Positions 1-9,118 of a stretch of 27,368 nt of DNA are shown here, piece after piece; position 1 is the first letter of the stretch; each line of letters begins with the position of its first letter. Origin of the DNA: a virus; IMG/VR virus record IMGVR_UViG_3300033155_001502, positions 1 to 27,368 of that record; one strand, given 5' to 3'. Below the pieces are notes generated by a model that searched no databases, was not told where the DNA came from, and was given only the letters and a program-made list of their open reading frames with translations. A program made the translations under genes and the position numbers.

Positions 1-241
1 CAAATCCTAAAGTAGCGTAAGGATTGCTCATGTCTGCAGATAAATCTTCAGCAAGCCCAGTTACGCTTTCCATGCCGGCGTATGGGTTTATAATTGTTGC
101 CCTGCTAGCTTCAATTGCATTTATTTTTCTTTGTGCCGCCGCTGCTTGCCTAGCTGCTGCGCGCGATGCTTTACGAGCTTTACTAGCCCCCATCAAACTG
201 CCTCCTATAGATAGGGCTGCTCCTGCTGCTATTGCTGCCAT
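1..241 (-). CDS. Partial internal virion/tail protein, N-terminal 80 residues
   Basis: The reading frame opens with ATG at 241-239 and runs off the left edge of the window, so only the N-terminus is visible. It begins MAAIAAGAALSIGGSLMGAS, followed by an Ala/Arg/Lys-rich helical stretch (KARKASRAAARQAAAAQRK) and then two Asn-Pro-Tyr-Ala motifs (NPYAGM and NPYATL) about 20 residues apart. This pattern, a small-residue amphipathic start followed by NPYA/NPFA motifs, is one I recall from tail-end internal proteins of marine phages. The gene starts 2 nt after the GNAT-like gene and closes the tail gene run. A plausible role is an ejected or internal virion protein, but no enzymatic motif is visible in this part. 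The plus-strand frame over the same bases is a shadow. Confidence 0.7.
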   Translation of the reverse strand, partial: MAAIAAGAALSIGGSLMGASKARKASRAAARQAAAAQRKINAIEASRATIINPYAGMESVTGLAEDLSADMSNPYATLGF

Positions 242-243
242 AG

Positions 244-654
244 TTATATATTTTTAATTAATTCATGAGACGCGCTTTCATCAACGGTCCAACCTAATTT
301 TTTATGAGTATTTATTAAATGTTTATTACGGCCTATACTAAACATATGTAAAAGGCCTAAGCTGTGACATGTTTCTTCCGCGGTTGTTATAAGAAGTTCT
401 AAAGCCTCTTTACGATCCTTTTCTCTGTATTCTGGATCTGATACTATCCACTCTAGCAAAACTGCATCAGAATTGGTGAAATAAAGAAACCCCGCACATA
501 TAGGTTTGTCTTCCTTATAGACCATTAATCCTCCTGTACCATTATCTGGTAAAAAGCTTTTAGGCGGGTTGACCCATTTAGGCCAAGCCTCCCACCATTT
601 ACATAACGTATCCCAATCGCTTTCTTTTAAGTTACGTACATTTAATTTATTCAT
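244..654 (-). CDS. GNAT-family N-acetyltransferase-like protein
   Basis: This 136-residue protein has the layout of a small GNAT fold. An N-terminal strand and helix (about 3-22) are followed by strands around 42-48 and 51-59, a beta-4-like strand LLEWIVSD (66-73), a long helix after EYREKDRKEA (75-84), and a C-terminal NKHLINTHKKLGW segment (110-122) matching the usual 'N..a...Y.k.GF' end of GNATs. The usual acetyl-CoA pyrophosphate loop (Q/R-x-x-G-x-G/A) is replaced by REKDRK, which lacks glycines, so catalytic activity is uncertain. It lies between the 528-aa tail protein (8 nt gap) and the internal virion gene (2 nt gap). I recall similar small GNAT-like genes in this position in marine phages. 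Its substrate is unknown; it could modify a virion or host protein. Confidence 0.7.
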   Translation of the reverse strand: MNKLNVRNLKESDWDTLCKWWEAWPKWVNPPKSFLPDNGTGGLMVYKEDKPICAGFLYFTNSDAVLLEWIVSDPEYREKDRKEALELLITTAEETCHSLGLLHMFSIGRNKHLINTHKKLGWTVDESASHELIKNI

Positions 655-662
655 AATTTAAT

Positions 663-2249
663 TTAATAAGATGATTCAACATATTCCGTTGATACTGCAA
701 ACAATTCTTTTTGACTAGCTGTTGCATTCGTTCCAACCAAAGACATGGTTACTGTATTAAAAAACCCTTTAACACCTGTCATTGAATTTCCGTAAATAAC
801 AGCCCCAGTTTGTTGCAATGTATTGTTGTTTATATTTGCAAAATATTTATCTTCCTTGTTTATAAATTGGTTTACAAATAATTGATTTTCTAAAGAAGAT
901 AAACTATTGGTGGCGACGTATTCTCCAATTGGCACTCCCGTGTCTTGATCTGTAAAAATAGAGGTTGCTTCCCATCCAGTAGATCCTTCGTAGTTAACAG
1001 TTTTAAATGCTTTAACCATTGAAACATTTGGATTAAATATAAAAGTAACACTAGAATTATTAGGTACACCATAAAATGTGCTGTAATTTCCATTGTTATT
1101 ATAATGCTCCCAAATGCCACCGTTTCTAAAAGAGTAAAATTTATTTTTTAAACTAGCTATAAAATCAGGGGCATATGTGTAAAAACTCGTCCAGCCTTTT
1201 ACGCTTTCATCAAAAGAAAGAGTATTGTAAATTTGGTTTGGGTTTTCAATTTCTAAAAACTGCCCTGTGTTCAATAAAGAAACATCGTATTTTTTAGTAT
1301 GTAAATCATAGCCACCTATAACTTTAGAATTTAAAGATAAGCTAGATAAATTGTCTCTAAAGAAATCAGTCATGCCATATCTAGATATTTCTTCAATGCC
1401 GTCCATTGACAGCCTAAGTACCGCGTTTCTTTTTCTATCGGTAAAGTATTTTCTGTAACCATATACAGCAAAGCTTTCGGGCTCAGTCGATATACCATAT
1501 TCGCCGCCATACGGCTGTATTGTACCAATCACTAAGTTGCTTGTTGTAACAGTTCCGCCGCCTTCCGCCGAGTAAATAGCATCTTTATCTATTAAAGCCC
1601 TGCTAACTTTATCTTCTTGAAATATAATTAAGTTAGAATCTTCAGCATATAATTTTTGTATGGATCCATTGGCTGGGTCTACCGCTTTCGTAATTTCTGA
1701 TCCAACCGGAAATTGATTTGTATTATTAGTTCCAGTTCTTGAGTTATATATTCCAGAATATATTAAAGCATTATTTCTTACTTCGCCATTAGGATTTTCA
1801 TCAACAGCATACGCTTTTACCCCAAAATCTACAGATGTATTATTATAGCCGCCTCGTATTCTTGCTTCTTCTATAAACCAATCTTGCCCGACAGTAGAAT
1901 TATATATTTGTGGTACTTTATCAAAATTTATAATTTCTCCAAAAATAACTTGATTAGATGATAAGTCTATTGAGGGAGATGGAATTTTATTTAGAATTAA
2001 TTGGGTGGATCCGAGTACTTCTTTAATGTATCCTATGTACTGATCATTAACCCCATGATTAATAATAATTTTACTACCGACTCCTGCAACTAATTGAGTA
2101 ACGCCCGGATTAATTGTAATTGTTGCGCCGGCTTGATTATTCACTGTATATGAGCTTGCTGGATCATCTTCGCTTCCTTGGTTAGTTATATCTTTAATTT
2201 TTTTTAACCAAAAGGAGTTGTAATACTTTATTTCTAACGTAGCTGCCAT
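663..2249 (-). CDS. Tail stabilisation/fibre-type structural protein
   Basis: The product is a 528-residue beta-rich protein without signal peptide or membrane segment. Its middle contains GYRKYFTDRKRNAVLRLS followed by DGIEEISRYGMTDFF, a motif I associate with tail stabilisation or tail-needle-region proteins of crAss-like and marine podovirus-like phages. The N-terminal part (about 1-110) is a small beta domain, and the C-terminal part carries several repeated aromatic/Asn-rich strands. It lies 35 nt downstream of the 1558-aa tail protein and is probably co-assembled with it. It could equally be a baseplate or fibre protein; the tail location is more certain than the exact role. Confidence 0.65.
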   Translation of the reverse strand: MAATLEIKYYNSFWLKKIKDITNQGSEDDPASSYTVNNQAGATITINPGVTQLVAGVGSKIIINHGVNDQYIGYIKEVLGSTQLILNKIPSPSIDLSSNQVIFGEIINFDKVPQIYNSTVGQDWFIEEARIRGGYNNTSVDFGVKAYAVDENPNGEVRNNALIYSGIYNSRTGTNNTNQFPVGSEITKAVDPANGSIQKLYAEDSNLIIFQEDKVSRALIDKDAIYSAEGGGTVTTSNLVIGTIQPYGGEYGISTEPESFAVYGYRKYFTDRKRNAVLRLSMDGIEEISRYGMTDFFRDNLSSLSLNSKVIGGYDLHTKKYDVSLLNTGQFLEIENPNQIYNTLSFDESVKGWTSFYTYAPDFIASLKNKFYSFRNGGIWEHYNNNGNYSTFYGVPNNSSVTFIFNPNVSMVKAFKTVNYEGSTGWEATSIFTDQDTGVPIGEYVATNSLSSLENQLFVNQFINKEDKYFANINNNTLQQTGAVIYGNSMTGVKGFFNTVTMSLVGTNATASQKELFAVSTEYVESSY

Positions 2250-2284
2250 ATTATTTAATTACCTGTTTTTTACTTTTATTACCA

Positions 2285-5200
2285 TTATAAGAAAAAGTCA
2301 CCGCCATATCCGGGAACGGATGGGTCATAATTTCTATCGTAAGGTTGGGGGCCTGGGTATGAATTATTATAAACAATCCATTGCCCTTGGCCTGAGCCTG
2401 ACTCTTTTTCGGTAGTAACATAAGGTGGTGTACCCGTTCTGTTGACCTCATTATTTATGTCGTATACCGCATTGCCTCGCAATTTCCACTCCAAAGGTGT
2501 TGTACGAGCAACCCCGCCAGATAAATCCCACCAACCATATTGAACATCATCAAGGTCCATATCAGTCGGTTGGGTGGTTGAGGCAAGCCTTTTGGACAAA
2601 CGAGCAGCAAAGCTATTCCCACTTTGAGTAGGAGGATTTATGATTAGCTGGTTGAGTAAACCAGAATCTGTAAAATATTTTAAATTATACTCATGCAGTG
2701 GAGTGTCCGCATAGACCGGGCTAAAAGATGGGGCATAGTTATTAAACTCGTATACTATTTGCTCAAAATTCGGTCCGCTGTAATGCAAATCTCTTACAAT
2801 AAAGCTGCCGCTCAATGTGGCACCCGCTGGAGACGACCTTCTTACCCTAGCAAAAAACGCATATTCAAATTGAGGGTCACCATAAGCAGTATAAGAAGTT
2901 TGCCCGCCGTAAGTAGTGTTTACAGCTGTTGGATCTGTAGCTAGTGTTATGAACGCACTCACGCTTTGTGTATTTTGTACTATTACACCATTTAAGTCCG
3001 GAGCGGCAACCCAACTGCCTGTAACAATTCCAGATCCGTTTGTAGCTCTTTTATACGCTTCTAAAACGACATTACCCCTGCTATCAGTTTGACCAACACC
3101 ACAAGGTCCAATATACCAATTTTCACAACTAAAAACAAATTCTCCTCTTTGTAATTCAGGGCCCATTTTGCTTGGGATAATATTATAAGTGGTTGAAGGC
3201 AAAAACGTAAATTCTTGTGTAATAAGATTGTTGTAATTAAATGCAGACAAATATAATATATAGTCTTGGTATTGATCCGTATTGGTACACCCTAAATCTG
3301 CTGAGGCAGAAGTTTCGGTAACAGGGTTCGTAAAATTAGTTTGCTCATAGCCTGCAATAAGATTTATTGATTTTATTACACTTAGACTATTGCTATCAAC
3401 AACCAACCCGGCATCATTAATTTCAGTTGCATCCTGTAGCTTTATATTAAGAGGGTAAGTGCTAAAAGGTATTCCATTTGACGCTGCATTCGTTGTAAGC
3501 GTAATTTGCCCTCCTGGAGTTATTTCAAAATAACCTGATTCGTTACCCGAGTCTATAGACCAATACAGGTCTTCAGTTTCATTAGCTGTTTGAATAGTGC
3601 CATTAACAGGGTTGGTGGTATTGCCTAAGTCTACTATAACTTGCAATGGAAAGGGCTGCGGCTGTATGACTTGGTAGTTTGGTACAGCGGGTAACGTAAA
3701 GTTTGGGGGTGCATTTTCAAGAGCGCCTTCAAAAGTTAATGTTTGAAACGCCCAATCCGTGGAGGGATTAGTATTTTGCACGACTATTGTAAATGTATAC
3801 ACATTCGTGTTTTCACTATTCCAAACATAGGTAAACTCTGCTGCTGTTGAAATTTGATATGAGCCCAAATCTGGGCCACTGGTAATTTGAGTTATAGAAA
3901 ACAAAGTATCAGCTGTTGTAACATTACCTTCTCCATCTTCAACAGAAAAAGAACTTAAAGATGTTTGTGGTATGTCTACACCATTTTGATCTATTGGATA
4001 AAAAGTTTGCGTTACATTAGTGCCTATTGGATCTGTTTCAATTAAACTAAAACTTGTTGGGGTTATTCCTGTTGGCCCATCATATCCAACCGCAACTTCT
4101 TCGTTAATGTCTGAAATTAAACCATACTCAGCGCTCTCCCAATATATATCTAAAGCTGAAATAAATGGATCTGTTTCATACACAGCTAATTGAAATCTTC
4201 TTTCTGGATCAAAAGCTGTGCCTAATTCAAAGTCTTTATAATTTATTCCAAATTGATTGGTCGTAGAAACCCTTGCAATTATAGGGTTTGAGTCTCCTTG
4301 AAATATATAAGCACCCGGTCTTGTTGTAAAGTTAATGAAATTACCTACTGCAGAATTGACAGTGCTGGTTAAAGTTACCCTTGCAAACATTCCATCTTCT
4401 TCAGCGCCAGTGCCGCTGGGATAACGTAGCCCTAATTTAATAAAGTTTTGGACAAATGTACCAGGGTTAACGCCTGCAATATCCGTATCCGCTATTACAG
4501 CTCCCCTTGGTACCTCAGATCCAGAGGGCGTGAAGTTTTTAATAGTTACATTTGGTCCGGTGCTATTAGCGGACACAACGCCTGTAAATTGCCTATTGTC
4601 AGTAGTAGTTCCTAAAAGGTCATTGGCATTTCCAACAGCTGTTGATGTGTCGTTTGATCTAAAAGGAAAGAAAGGAGCATTGCCAAAAGTGTAGCTTGCG
4701 GCTACTGTTTTATCAACCGTGGGTCTTACTCTTCCGTATAATTTCACACTACTTCTATATTGTTTTTGATCAGGCCCAACCTCAGATAAATCTCTAGGTA
4801 TTTTATTTATGTTATCATTTATCAATGTAAGATAGGTAACCGTGTTATCCGTATCTGTTGAATCTTCAATTAGTCCGGAAGAAGCAAACGCACCAGGAAG
4901 ATACACATTGTAGTATTCTTGTTCTATTTGCTTAACTACAATTTTATACGAATACCAGCCGCTGGGATTTATATTATAAGAATATTTAATATCATCCTGC
5001 CCTACAGCTAAATTTTGTTGGGGTAAATATAAATCATTAACCCTGTTATCAGTGGTTATAACGTATATGGGGGCGTTACTGGCATCTACATTGGTTATTT
5101 TTACATAATCCAAATCCTGGCCCCTAAGATATTCTTCTTCAACCGGAATATCATTACCACTAGATAAAGTAAAAGTGTAGGTTGTGTTTGTTATAGTTGC

Positions 5201-6961
5201 GCCTTGCGACCCGTCAATTACAAATCCAGTCCCATCGCCTCCCGCAGTAGCGTATAGACCTGTTCCTCCACCTGGTATGGGGTCATTTACCTGAACAACT
5301 AGCGAATTTCCAAACCAATTAATAACACCCTCAGGCATAAAGCTTGGGTCGTATATACCAGACCCGATTGGATCATCTGATATGTATTCAGCATATATAG
5401 TTGAACCCCCAAAATCACCCGAGGTGCCAGAGGTTATGCCCTCAACCGGAGATAGTATAACAGATGATTGTCTTCCAAATTTATCTGATAGCACCCACCC
5501 AACTTGGTAATTTCTGTTTTGCTTTATATTGTGATTGGGGTATTCTATAAATGAAGGGTATTCACAAGAGGCTATTTTAGGTTGAAAATTAACTGTATAA
5601 CTAATAGATTCAGGTGGTGTTGGTTTTGTTAAAAAATTACCATATACAACCCTATTGCTAATTATTTCTTGTGAAAAAGCTTTTGAGGGTACTTTATCAA
5701 AAACCCTAACCGTTTGCTCAGAAGGTAAAGTTCTAATTGGCTTACGCGATTGATAAGAATACACGTAAAAATTTTCTTCATTATTAATAGAGCTAACATT
5801 AATCGTATCTAAAACTTTTACCGCTAGCTCATCAGACTCTTTATATAATATATCTATGCTTAATATCTTATAGCTACTAGCTATGTTCATCCCCTTGTCT
5901 GGCAAAGGTATAATTAGTTCAATATCGTTTATATTATTTTCAAAAAAATCAACTATAGTACTGCTTAACGCGGCGGTTTCATCAGAATTAATAAAATAAC
6001 CTTTTTGCTTTGGAACAAAAGCTATTTGTGTGAATGGAGAATATATAGAATATTCGTTATCTTCAAATTTAAACCTATAAGCAAATCTAACAAATTTGTC
6101 TTCCAAATAATCTGGATCTCCAGGCCATGTTGGATTGTCAGCTTGGTCGGACATTGTAGAAATTAAAAAACATAAATTATCCCCAATTTGAATAGGATCG
6201 CTGGGTGCAGATGACAAAGATACTATTATTTGCCCTCCAGTCAAAGAGGGTGCTACTTCCGTTACAGTTATATATTCGGAAGGAAGTATTGTTTCTATAT
6301 TGCCCCTGTTTCCTAAAACAGTCATTCCTACTACTATACCTGGGTTTTCTGCGACCTCTATTATTGCAGGCGAAGTGACAGATATTACAGTTTCTTTCTC
6401 TTGCTTTAAAAGAGATATTGCTTGGTACGGATTATATTTAGCTACCGATATATGATTTTCTTTATAGTAATGAGAAACACCTTCTCTTAAAGCGGTTTCT
6501 ACGTTTATTTTTCTTGGTTGATTTCTATTGTCCGTCCAAAAAAGCAAATCTTCTAAAAGACTAACAGATATTACTGTATTACTTTTAGAAAAATTTAAAA
6601 AACTACCTTCTACTAAAACAAAATAATGACTATTATCTAAATTATAAGATCGTATGGCGCAGCTGGCGTTTGCAGGAGCATTTTTATCACTATCCCAGTC
6701 TGTTGTAAATGTAATAATACGGTTATTCGTGGGGTCCATATAGTACCCAATAATTTCTATTTGACCATGCACACCAGTGCCTAGTTGTGTTCCGGAAACT
6801 AACTTATTACCTTTAATGTTTTGCAATGTTCCAACACTATCTTCTTCAGATTTACCAACAAGTACATTCTGAGCAGTTCTATATTCGCCATTAGGCAATA
6901 ACCTGTCGTCCAGGTCTTGATTCATTTTTGCCTTAAGAAAACTGTTTTTAGCTTCAGCCAT
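2285..6961 (-). CDS. Giant tail protein with stabilisation-type N-terminus and cadherin-like insert
   Basis: This 1558-residue protein is the largest in the window. The N-terminus (about 10-55) carries KMNQDLDDRLLPNGEYR and then SVGTLQNIKGN, a start I recall from crAss-like and marine-phage tail stabilisation proteins. The first two thirds are beta-rich with several 'FRFAYRFKFEDNEYS'-like structural strands (around 285-300). Residues about 1083-1203 resemble one cadherin/Ig-like module: it opens with ENAPPNFTLP and contains NETEDLYWSIDSGNESGYF and TPGGQITLTT. An Ig-like stretch appears to precede it. The remaining 350 residues are Gly/Asn/Ser/Thr-rich and include several Cys. There is no signal peptide. 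It most likely forms a tail hub or adhesin that contacts the host surface. The order tail adaptor, this protein, 528-aa protein supports a tail role; receptor binding is inference. Confidence 0.7.
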   Translation of the reverse strand: MAEAKNSFLKAKMNQDLDDRLLPNGEYRTAQNVLVGKSEEDSVGTLQNIKGNKLVSGTQLGTGVHGQIEIIGYYMDPTNNRIITFTTDWDSDKNAPANASCAIRSYNLDNSHYFVLVEGSFLNFSKSNTVISVSLLEDLLFWTDNRNQPRKINVETALREGVSHYYKENHISVAKYNPYQAISLLKQEKETVISVTSPAIIEVAENPGIVVGMTVLGNRGNIETILPSEYITVTEVAPSLTGGQIIVSLSSAPSDPIQIGDNLCFLISTMSDQADNPTWPGDPDYLEDKFVRFAYRFKFEDNEYSIYSPFTQIAFVPKQKGYFINSDETAALSSTIVDFFENNINDIELIIPLPDKGMNIASSYKILSIDILYKESDELAVKVLDTINVSSINNEENFYVYSYQSRKPIRTLPSEQTVRVFDKVPSKAFSQEIISNRVVYGNFLTKPTPPESISYTVNFQPKIASCEYPSFIEYPNHNIKQNRNYQVGWVLSDKFGRQSSVILSPVEGITSGTSGDFGGSTIYAEYISDDPIGSGIYDPSFMPEGVINWFGNSLVVQVNDPIPGGGTGLYATAGGDGTGFVIDGSQGATITNTTYTFTLSSGNDIPVEEEYLRGQDLDYVKITNVDASNAPIYVITTDNRVNDLYLPQQNLAVGQDDIKYSYNINPSGWYSYKIVVKQIEQEYYNVYLPGAFASSGLIEDSTDTDNTVTYLTLINDNINKIPRDLSEVGPDQKQYRSSVKLYGRVRPTVDKTVAASYTFGNAPFFPFRSNDTSTAVGNANDLLGTTTDNRQFTGVVSANSTGPNVTIKNFTPSGSEVPRGAVIADTDIAGVNPGTFVQNFIKLGLRYPSGTGAEEDGMFARVTLTSTVNSAVGNFINFTTRPGAYIFQGDSNPIIARVSTTNQFGINYKDFELGTAFDPERRFQLAVYETDPFISALDIYWESAEYGLISDINEEVAVGYDGPTGITPTSFSLIETDPIGTNVTQTFYPIDQNGVDIPQTSLSSFSVEDGEGNVTTADTLFSITQITSGPDLGSYQISTAAEFTYVWNSENTNVYTFTIVVQNTNPSTDWAFQTLTFEGALENAPPNFTLPAVPNYQVIQPQPFPLQVIVDLGNTTNPVNGTIQTANETEDLYWSIDSGNESGYFEITPGGQITLTTNAASNGIPFSTYPLNIKLQDATEINDAGLVVDSNSLSVIKSINLIAGYEQTNFTNPVTETSASADLGCTNTDQYQDYILYLSAFNYNNLITQEFTFLPSTTYNIIPSKMGPELQRGEFVFSCENWYIGPCGVGQTDSRGNVVLEAYKRATNGSGIVTGSWVAAPDLNGVIVQNTQSVSAFITLATDPTAVNTTYGGQTSYTAYGDPQFEYAFFARVRRSSPAGATLSGSFIVRDLHYSGPNFEQIVYEFNNYAPSFSPVYADTPLHEYNLKYFTDSGLLNQLIINPPTQSGNSFAARLSKRLASTTQPTDMDLDDVQYGWWDLSGGVARTTPLEWKLRGNAVYDINNEVNRTGTPPYVTTEKESGSGQGQWIVYNNSYPGPQPYDRNYDPSVPGYGGDFFL

Positions 6962-6962
6962 A

Positions 6963-8132
6963 TTAGTGTTTAATTATTTTAGATTTATTTCTAAATACCT
7001 GCGTAATTTCTTCTAACTTTAAGTTTGAAAGTCTTATTTTTGTATTACGTAATTTAGCGCTTCTATCGCGTTTAAATCTTTGCACAAGGTATTCAGGCAT
7101 ATTCATGCGTACGGATAAGATAGAGTACGCTATATGAGCGTACATAGCCTCTTCTGCTAGCTTAGGTATGTACATGTCTTTATCATAGGCTAAACCATCT
7201 GATATGTATTCAAATATTATAAGTTTTCCTACAAGATTACTTGAAAACGAAATTTTACCTTCTCTTTCATTTATTGTAAAAAACCCATTAATGTTAGTTG
7301 TTTCTGGATTTAAACCGTACCGCTGACCAAGTGTATTTCCCCTCCATGTATAAGCATCTATTTCTGCGTCATAACTGTTATAAAATTCACTGTCATAAGC
7401 ACCTGTAATTTTATTCATATTAGCATCACCCCATCTTTCGTCTATAATTGGTGTGCCTTGCAGGTTTTCAGCGTACTCATCCTGTATAGGGACGCCGTTA
7501 TCAACTTGCTGAATTGGCATGTCAGTGGGGTTGGAAGTAAGGCGGGTTGGGTATATAACATGCTTAACACCTAGTTTGTCAACCCACGACAGCTTAACGT
7601 AGTTTACGTAATCCTGTGGAAGTATAACTGAAAGGTTATTCGGTATACTTAATTCTTGTTGCTTAACACTCTTCAAAGTGTCGTAGCTAAATTCTTGAAC
7701 ACCTCTTTTTGCATGAAAAACTACTTCTGTTCTTTTAACGCTTGGTATAATCTTGCCTTCTCCTACATATGCTACAATAAAATTATTAACAATGTCTTTA
7801 AGGCTCACCCCCGCGTAATCCCCATAATTAGTTTCTTTTAAACGAACTCTATAAAAGCCCACGGCAAAATCGCCCGTGGTTAATGTTATTAAGTTTTTTG
7901 ATAATGTGTATTCAACGCTAACCGGTATATATGGATCAAGCCCAGACTGGCTATACTCTAATACAAAATTATTTTTCCAGTAGTTTACATCAGAGGGGCT
8001 CCATGAACCACTATCGTACAATTTCATTTTTTCGTCAAACGTATATTGTAATGAAGTTGCTCCTAATAGTGTTTGATGTATAACCTGCGAAGCTGCGTAA
8101 TATTGTTGATTTGTTTCGTTTATTAATCCCAT
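6963..8132 (-). CDS. Tail tubular/ring adaptor-like structural protein
   Basis: The product has 389 residues and no hydrophobic segment. It is mostly beta in the N-terminal two thirds, with a conserved-looking block KRTEVVFHAKRGVQEFSYD (about 133-151) followed by ILPQDYVNYVKLSWVDK. It then becomes helical and strongly basic at the C-terminus (about 330-389, rich in Lys/Arg). I recall this arrangement from the second ring or tail-tubular protein of marine podovirus-like phages. It starts 3 nt after the preceding ring-like gene and ends 1 nt before the giant tail gene, which places it at the head-tail joint. The exact assignment (adaptor versus tail tube) cannot be settled from sequence alone. 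Confidence 0.6.
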   Translation of the reverse strand: MGLINETNQQYYAASQVIHQTLLGATSLQYTFDEKMKLYDSGSWSPSDVNYWKNNFVLEYSQSGLDPYIPVSVEYTLSKNLITLTTGDFAVGFYRVRLKETNYGDYAGVSLKDIVNNFIVAYVGEGKIIPSVKRTEVVFHAKRGVQEFSYDTLKSVKQQELSIPNNLSVILPQDYVNYVKLSWVDKLGVKHVIYPTRLTSNPTDMPIQQVDNGVPIQDEYAENLQGTPIIDERWGDANMNKITGAYDSEFYNSYDAEIDAYTWRGNTLGQRYGLNPETTNINGFFTINEREGKISFSSNLVGKLIIFEYISDGLAYDKDMYIPKLAEEAMYAHIAYSILSVRMNMPEYLVQRFKRDRSAKLRNTKIRLSNLKLEEITQVFRNKSKIIKH

Positions 8133-8135
8133 ATA

Positions 8136-9056
8136 TTAGCTTTTTTCGTTTACTCTTTCTTCTTGTATTTTTCCAGCCGCAGCTTGAACTATTTGCGGAT
8201 CTCTTATAACTACCCCCGCATATGCCAATATTCTTATTATTAATGAAGTCTGCTCTGTTGGTTGTAATTCAAAATTTACACTATTTGCTGGATCATATAT
8301 ATACCCACCGCTTATTGTGAACGCCCAAACAGGCGCAATAGGCTTTTTTAAATAACTTGCGGTTATATCGCTTTGTATACTTTTTGGGTATACGTATAAT
8401 TTATTTTCTTCAAAAATATACACAGGATATTCTGTTGTAGGTTTTGTCAAAGGAGACATATTCACATACAAAAAATCATTCCGGTTTATTCTTTCAACCT
8501 CAAGTTCGTCGTCGTATATGACTGTGCCTATTTTGTAAAAATCATTTTGATAAAGAACTACATTTATTGAAAAAACAGTGGTTGGAACTGGGTTTACAGT
8601 TATAAACCCTCCACTCGCGGATAAAGTATATCCAATATTTTCTGTTTGCAAAACACCATCAAAAAATACTTGTAGCGTTCCTTCTGCAACTTGGGCTGCT
8701 TGCAATACTTGAAAAGCATATGCAGCTTGTCCTATTATAGTAGTTATTGTTTCTTGCGCCACTTGAGAAGACGGTGTGGGCAAATTAAAATATCCACCCG
8801 GGTTGTAGTTTGCCGTAGTGGGTATTGTTTTAAATGGAGCTAACTTTTCCTCTATGTTTTTTACTCTATTAGAGTACTCGCTGTCATTTTCAGGAATACG
8901 TAGCTGTTGATTTAAGTCTTCAAAATATTCGTTGAACATTTCAAGTTGTACTTGTGCACCAATTTTGTTATATTCATCAGGCGTTAAATAACCCCTACTT
9001 TCTTTGTTTAATATCAACAAAACAGTTCTATATACTGTATCTACGCTTACTGCCAT
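8136..9056 (-). CDS. Head-tail connector/ring-like protein
   Basis: The 306-residue product begins with an N-terminal helical bundle, SVDTVYRTVLLILNKESRG (4-22), then LTPDEYNKIGAQVQLEMFNEYF, and continues with beta-rich segments ending in a helical C-terminus (about 270-306). An N-terminal four-helix core with a 'GYLTPDEYN' turn is a pattern I recall from connector proteins of crAss-like and marine phages. The gene follows the capsid genes and precedes the tail-tube-like gene by 3 nt, the usual place for head completion proteins. A short beta segment around residues 90-160 may be an inserted domain. The connector role is inferred from position and helical layout. Confidence 0.6.
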   Translation of the reverse strand: MAVSVDTVYRTVLLILNKESRGYLTPDEYNKIGAQVQLEMFNEYFEDLNQQLRIPENDSEYSNRVKNIEEKLAPFKTIPTTANYNPGGYFNLPTPSSQVAQETITTIIGQAAYAFQVLQAAQVAEGTLQVFFDGVLQTENIGYTLSASGGFITVNPVPTTVFSINVVLYQNDFYKIGTVIYDDELEVERINRNDFLYVNMSPLTKPTTEYPVYIFEENKLYVYPKSIQSDITASYLKKPIAPVWAFTISGGYIYDPANSVNFELQPTEQTSLIIRILAYAGVVIRDPQIVQAAAGKIQEERVNEKS

Positions 9057-9078
9057 TTGTTTTATTTATTATAATACT

Positions 9079-9102
9079 AAGCGGCAGAATAAACTACCGC
9101 TT
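9079..9102 (-). terminator. Hairpin downstream of the capsid-associated gene
   Basis: On the minus strand AAGCGGTAG pairs with CTGCCGCTT around the loop TTTATT, giving a 9-bp stem with one G-T pair. It sits in the 62-nt gap after the stop of the 276-aa gene and before the connector gene. The following bases (AGTATTATAATAAATA) are AT-rich but not a clean T-tract, so it may be an inefficient terminator or an mRNA 3'-end stabiliser. Confidence 0.5.
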
Positions 9103-9118
9103 GCATTATTATTACACG

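Noticed and set aside
24-257. Plus-strand ORF with hydrophobic 77-aa product
   Set aside because: It is antisense to the partial virion gene, whose minus-strand frame has phage-like motifs and fits the operon. The hydrophobicity comes from reading Ala-rich codons in reverse.
2251-2451. 66-aa minus-strand ORF at the end of the giant tail gene
   Set aside because: It overlaps the C-terminus of the 1558-aa protein in another frame and shows no family resemblance; the large frame is clearly coding.
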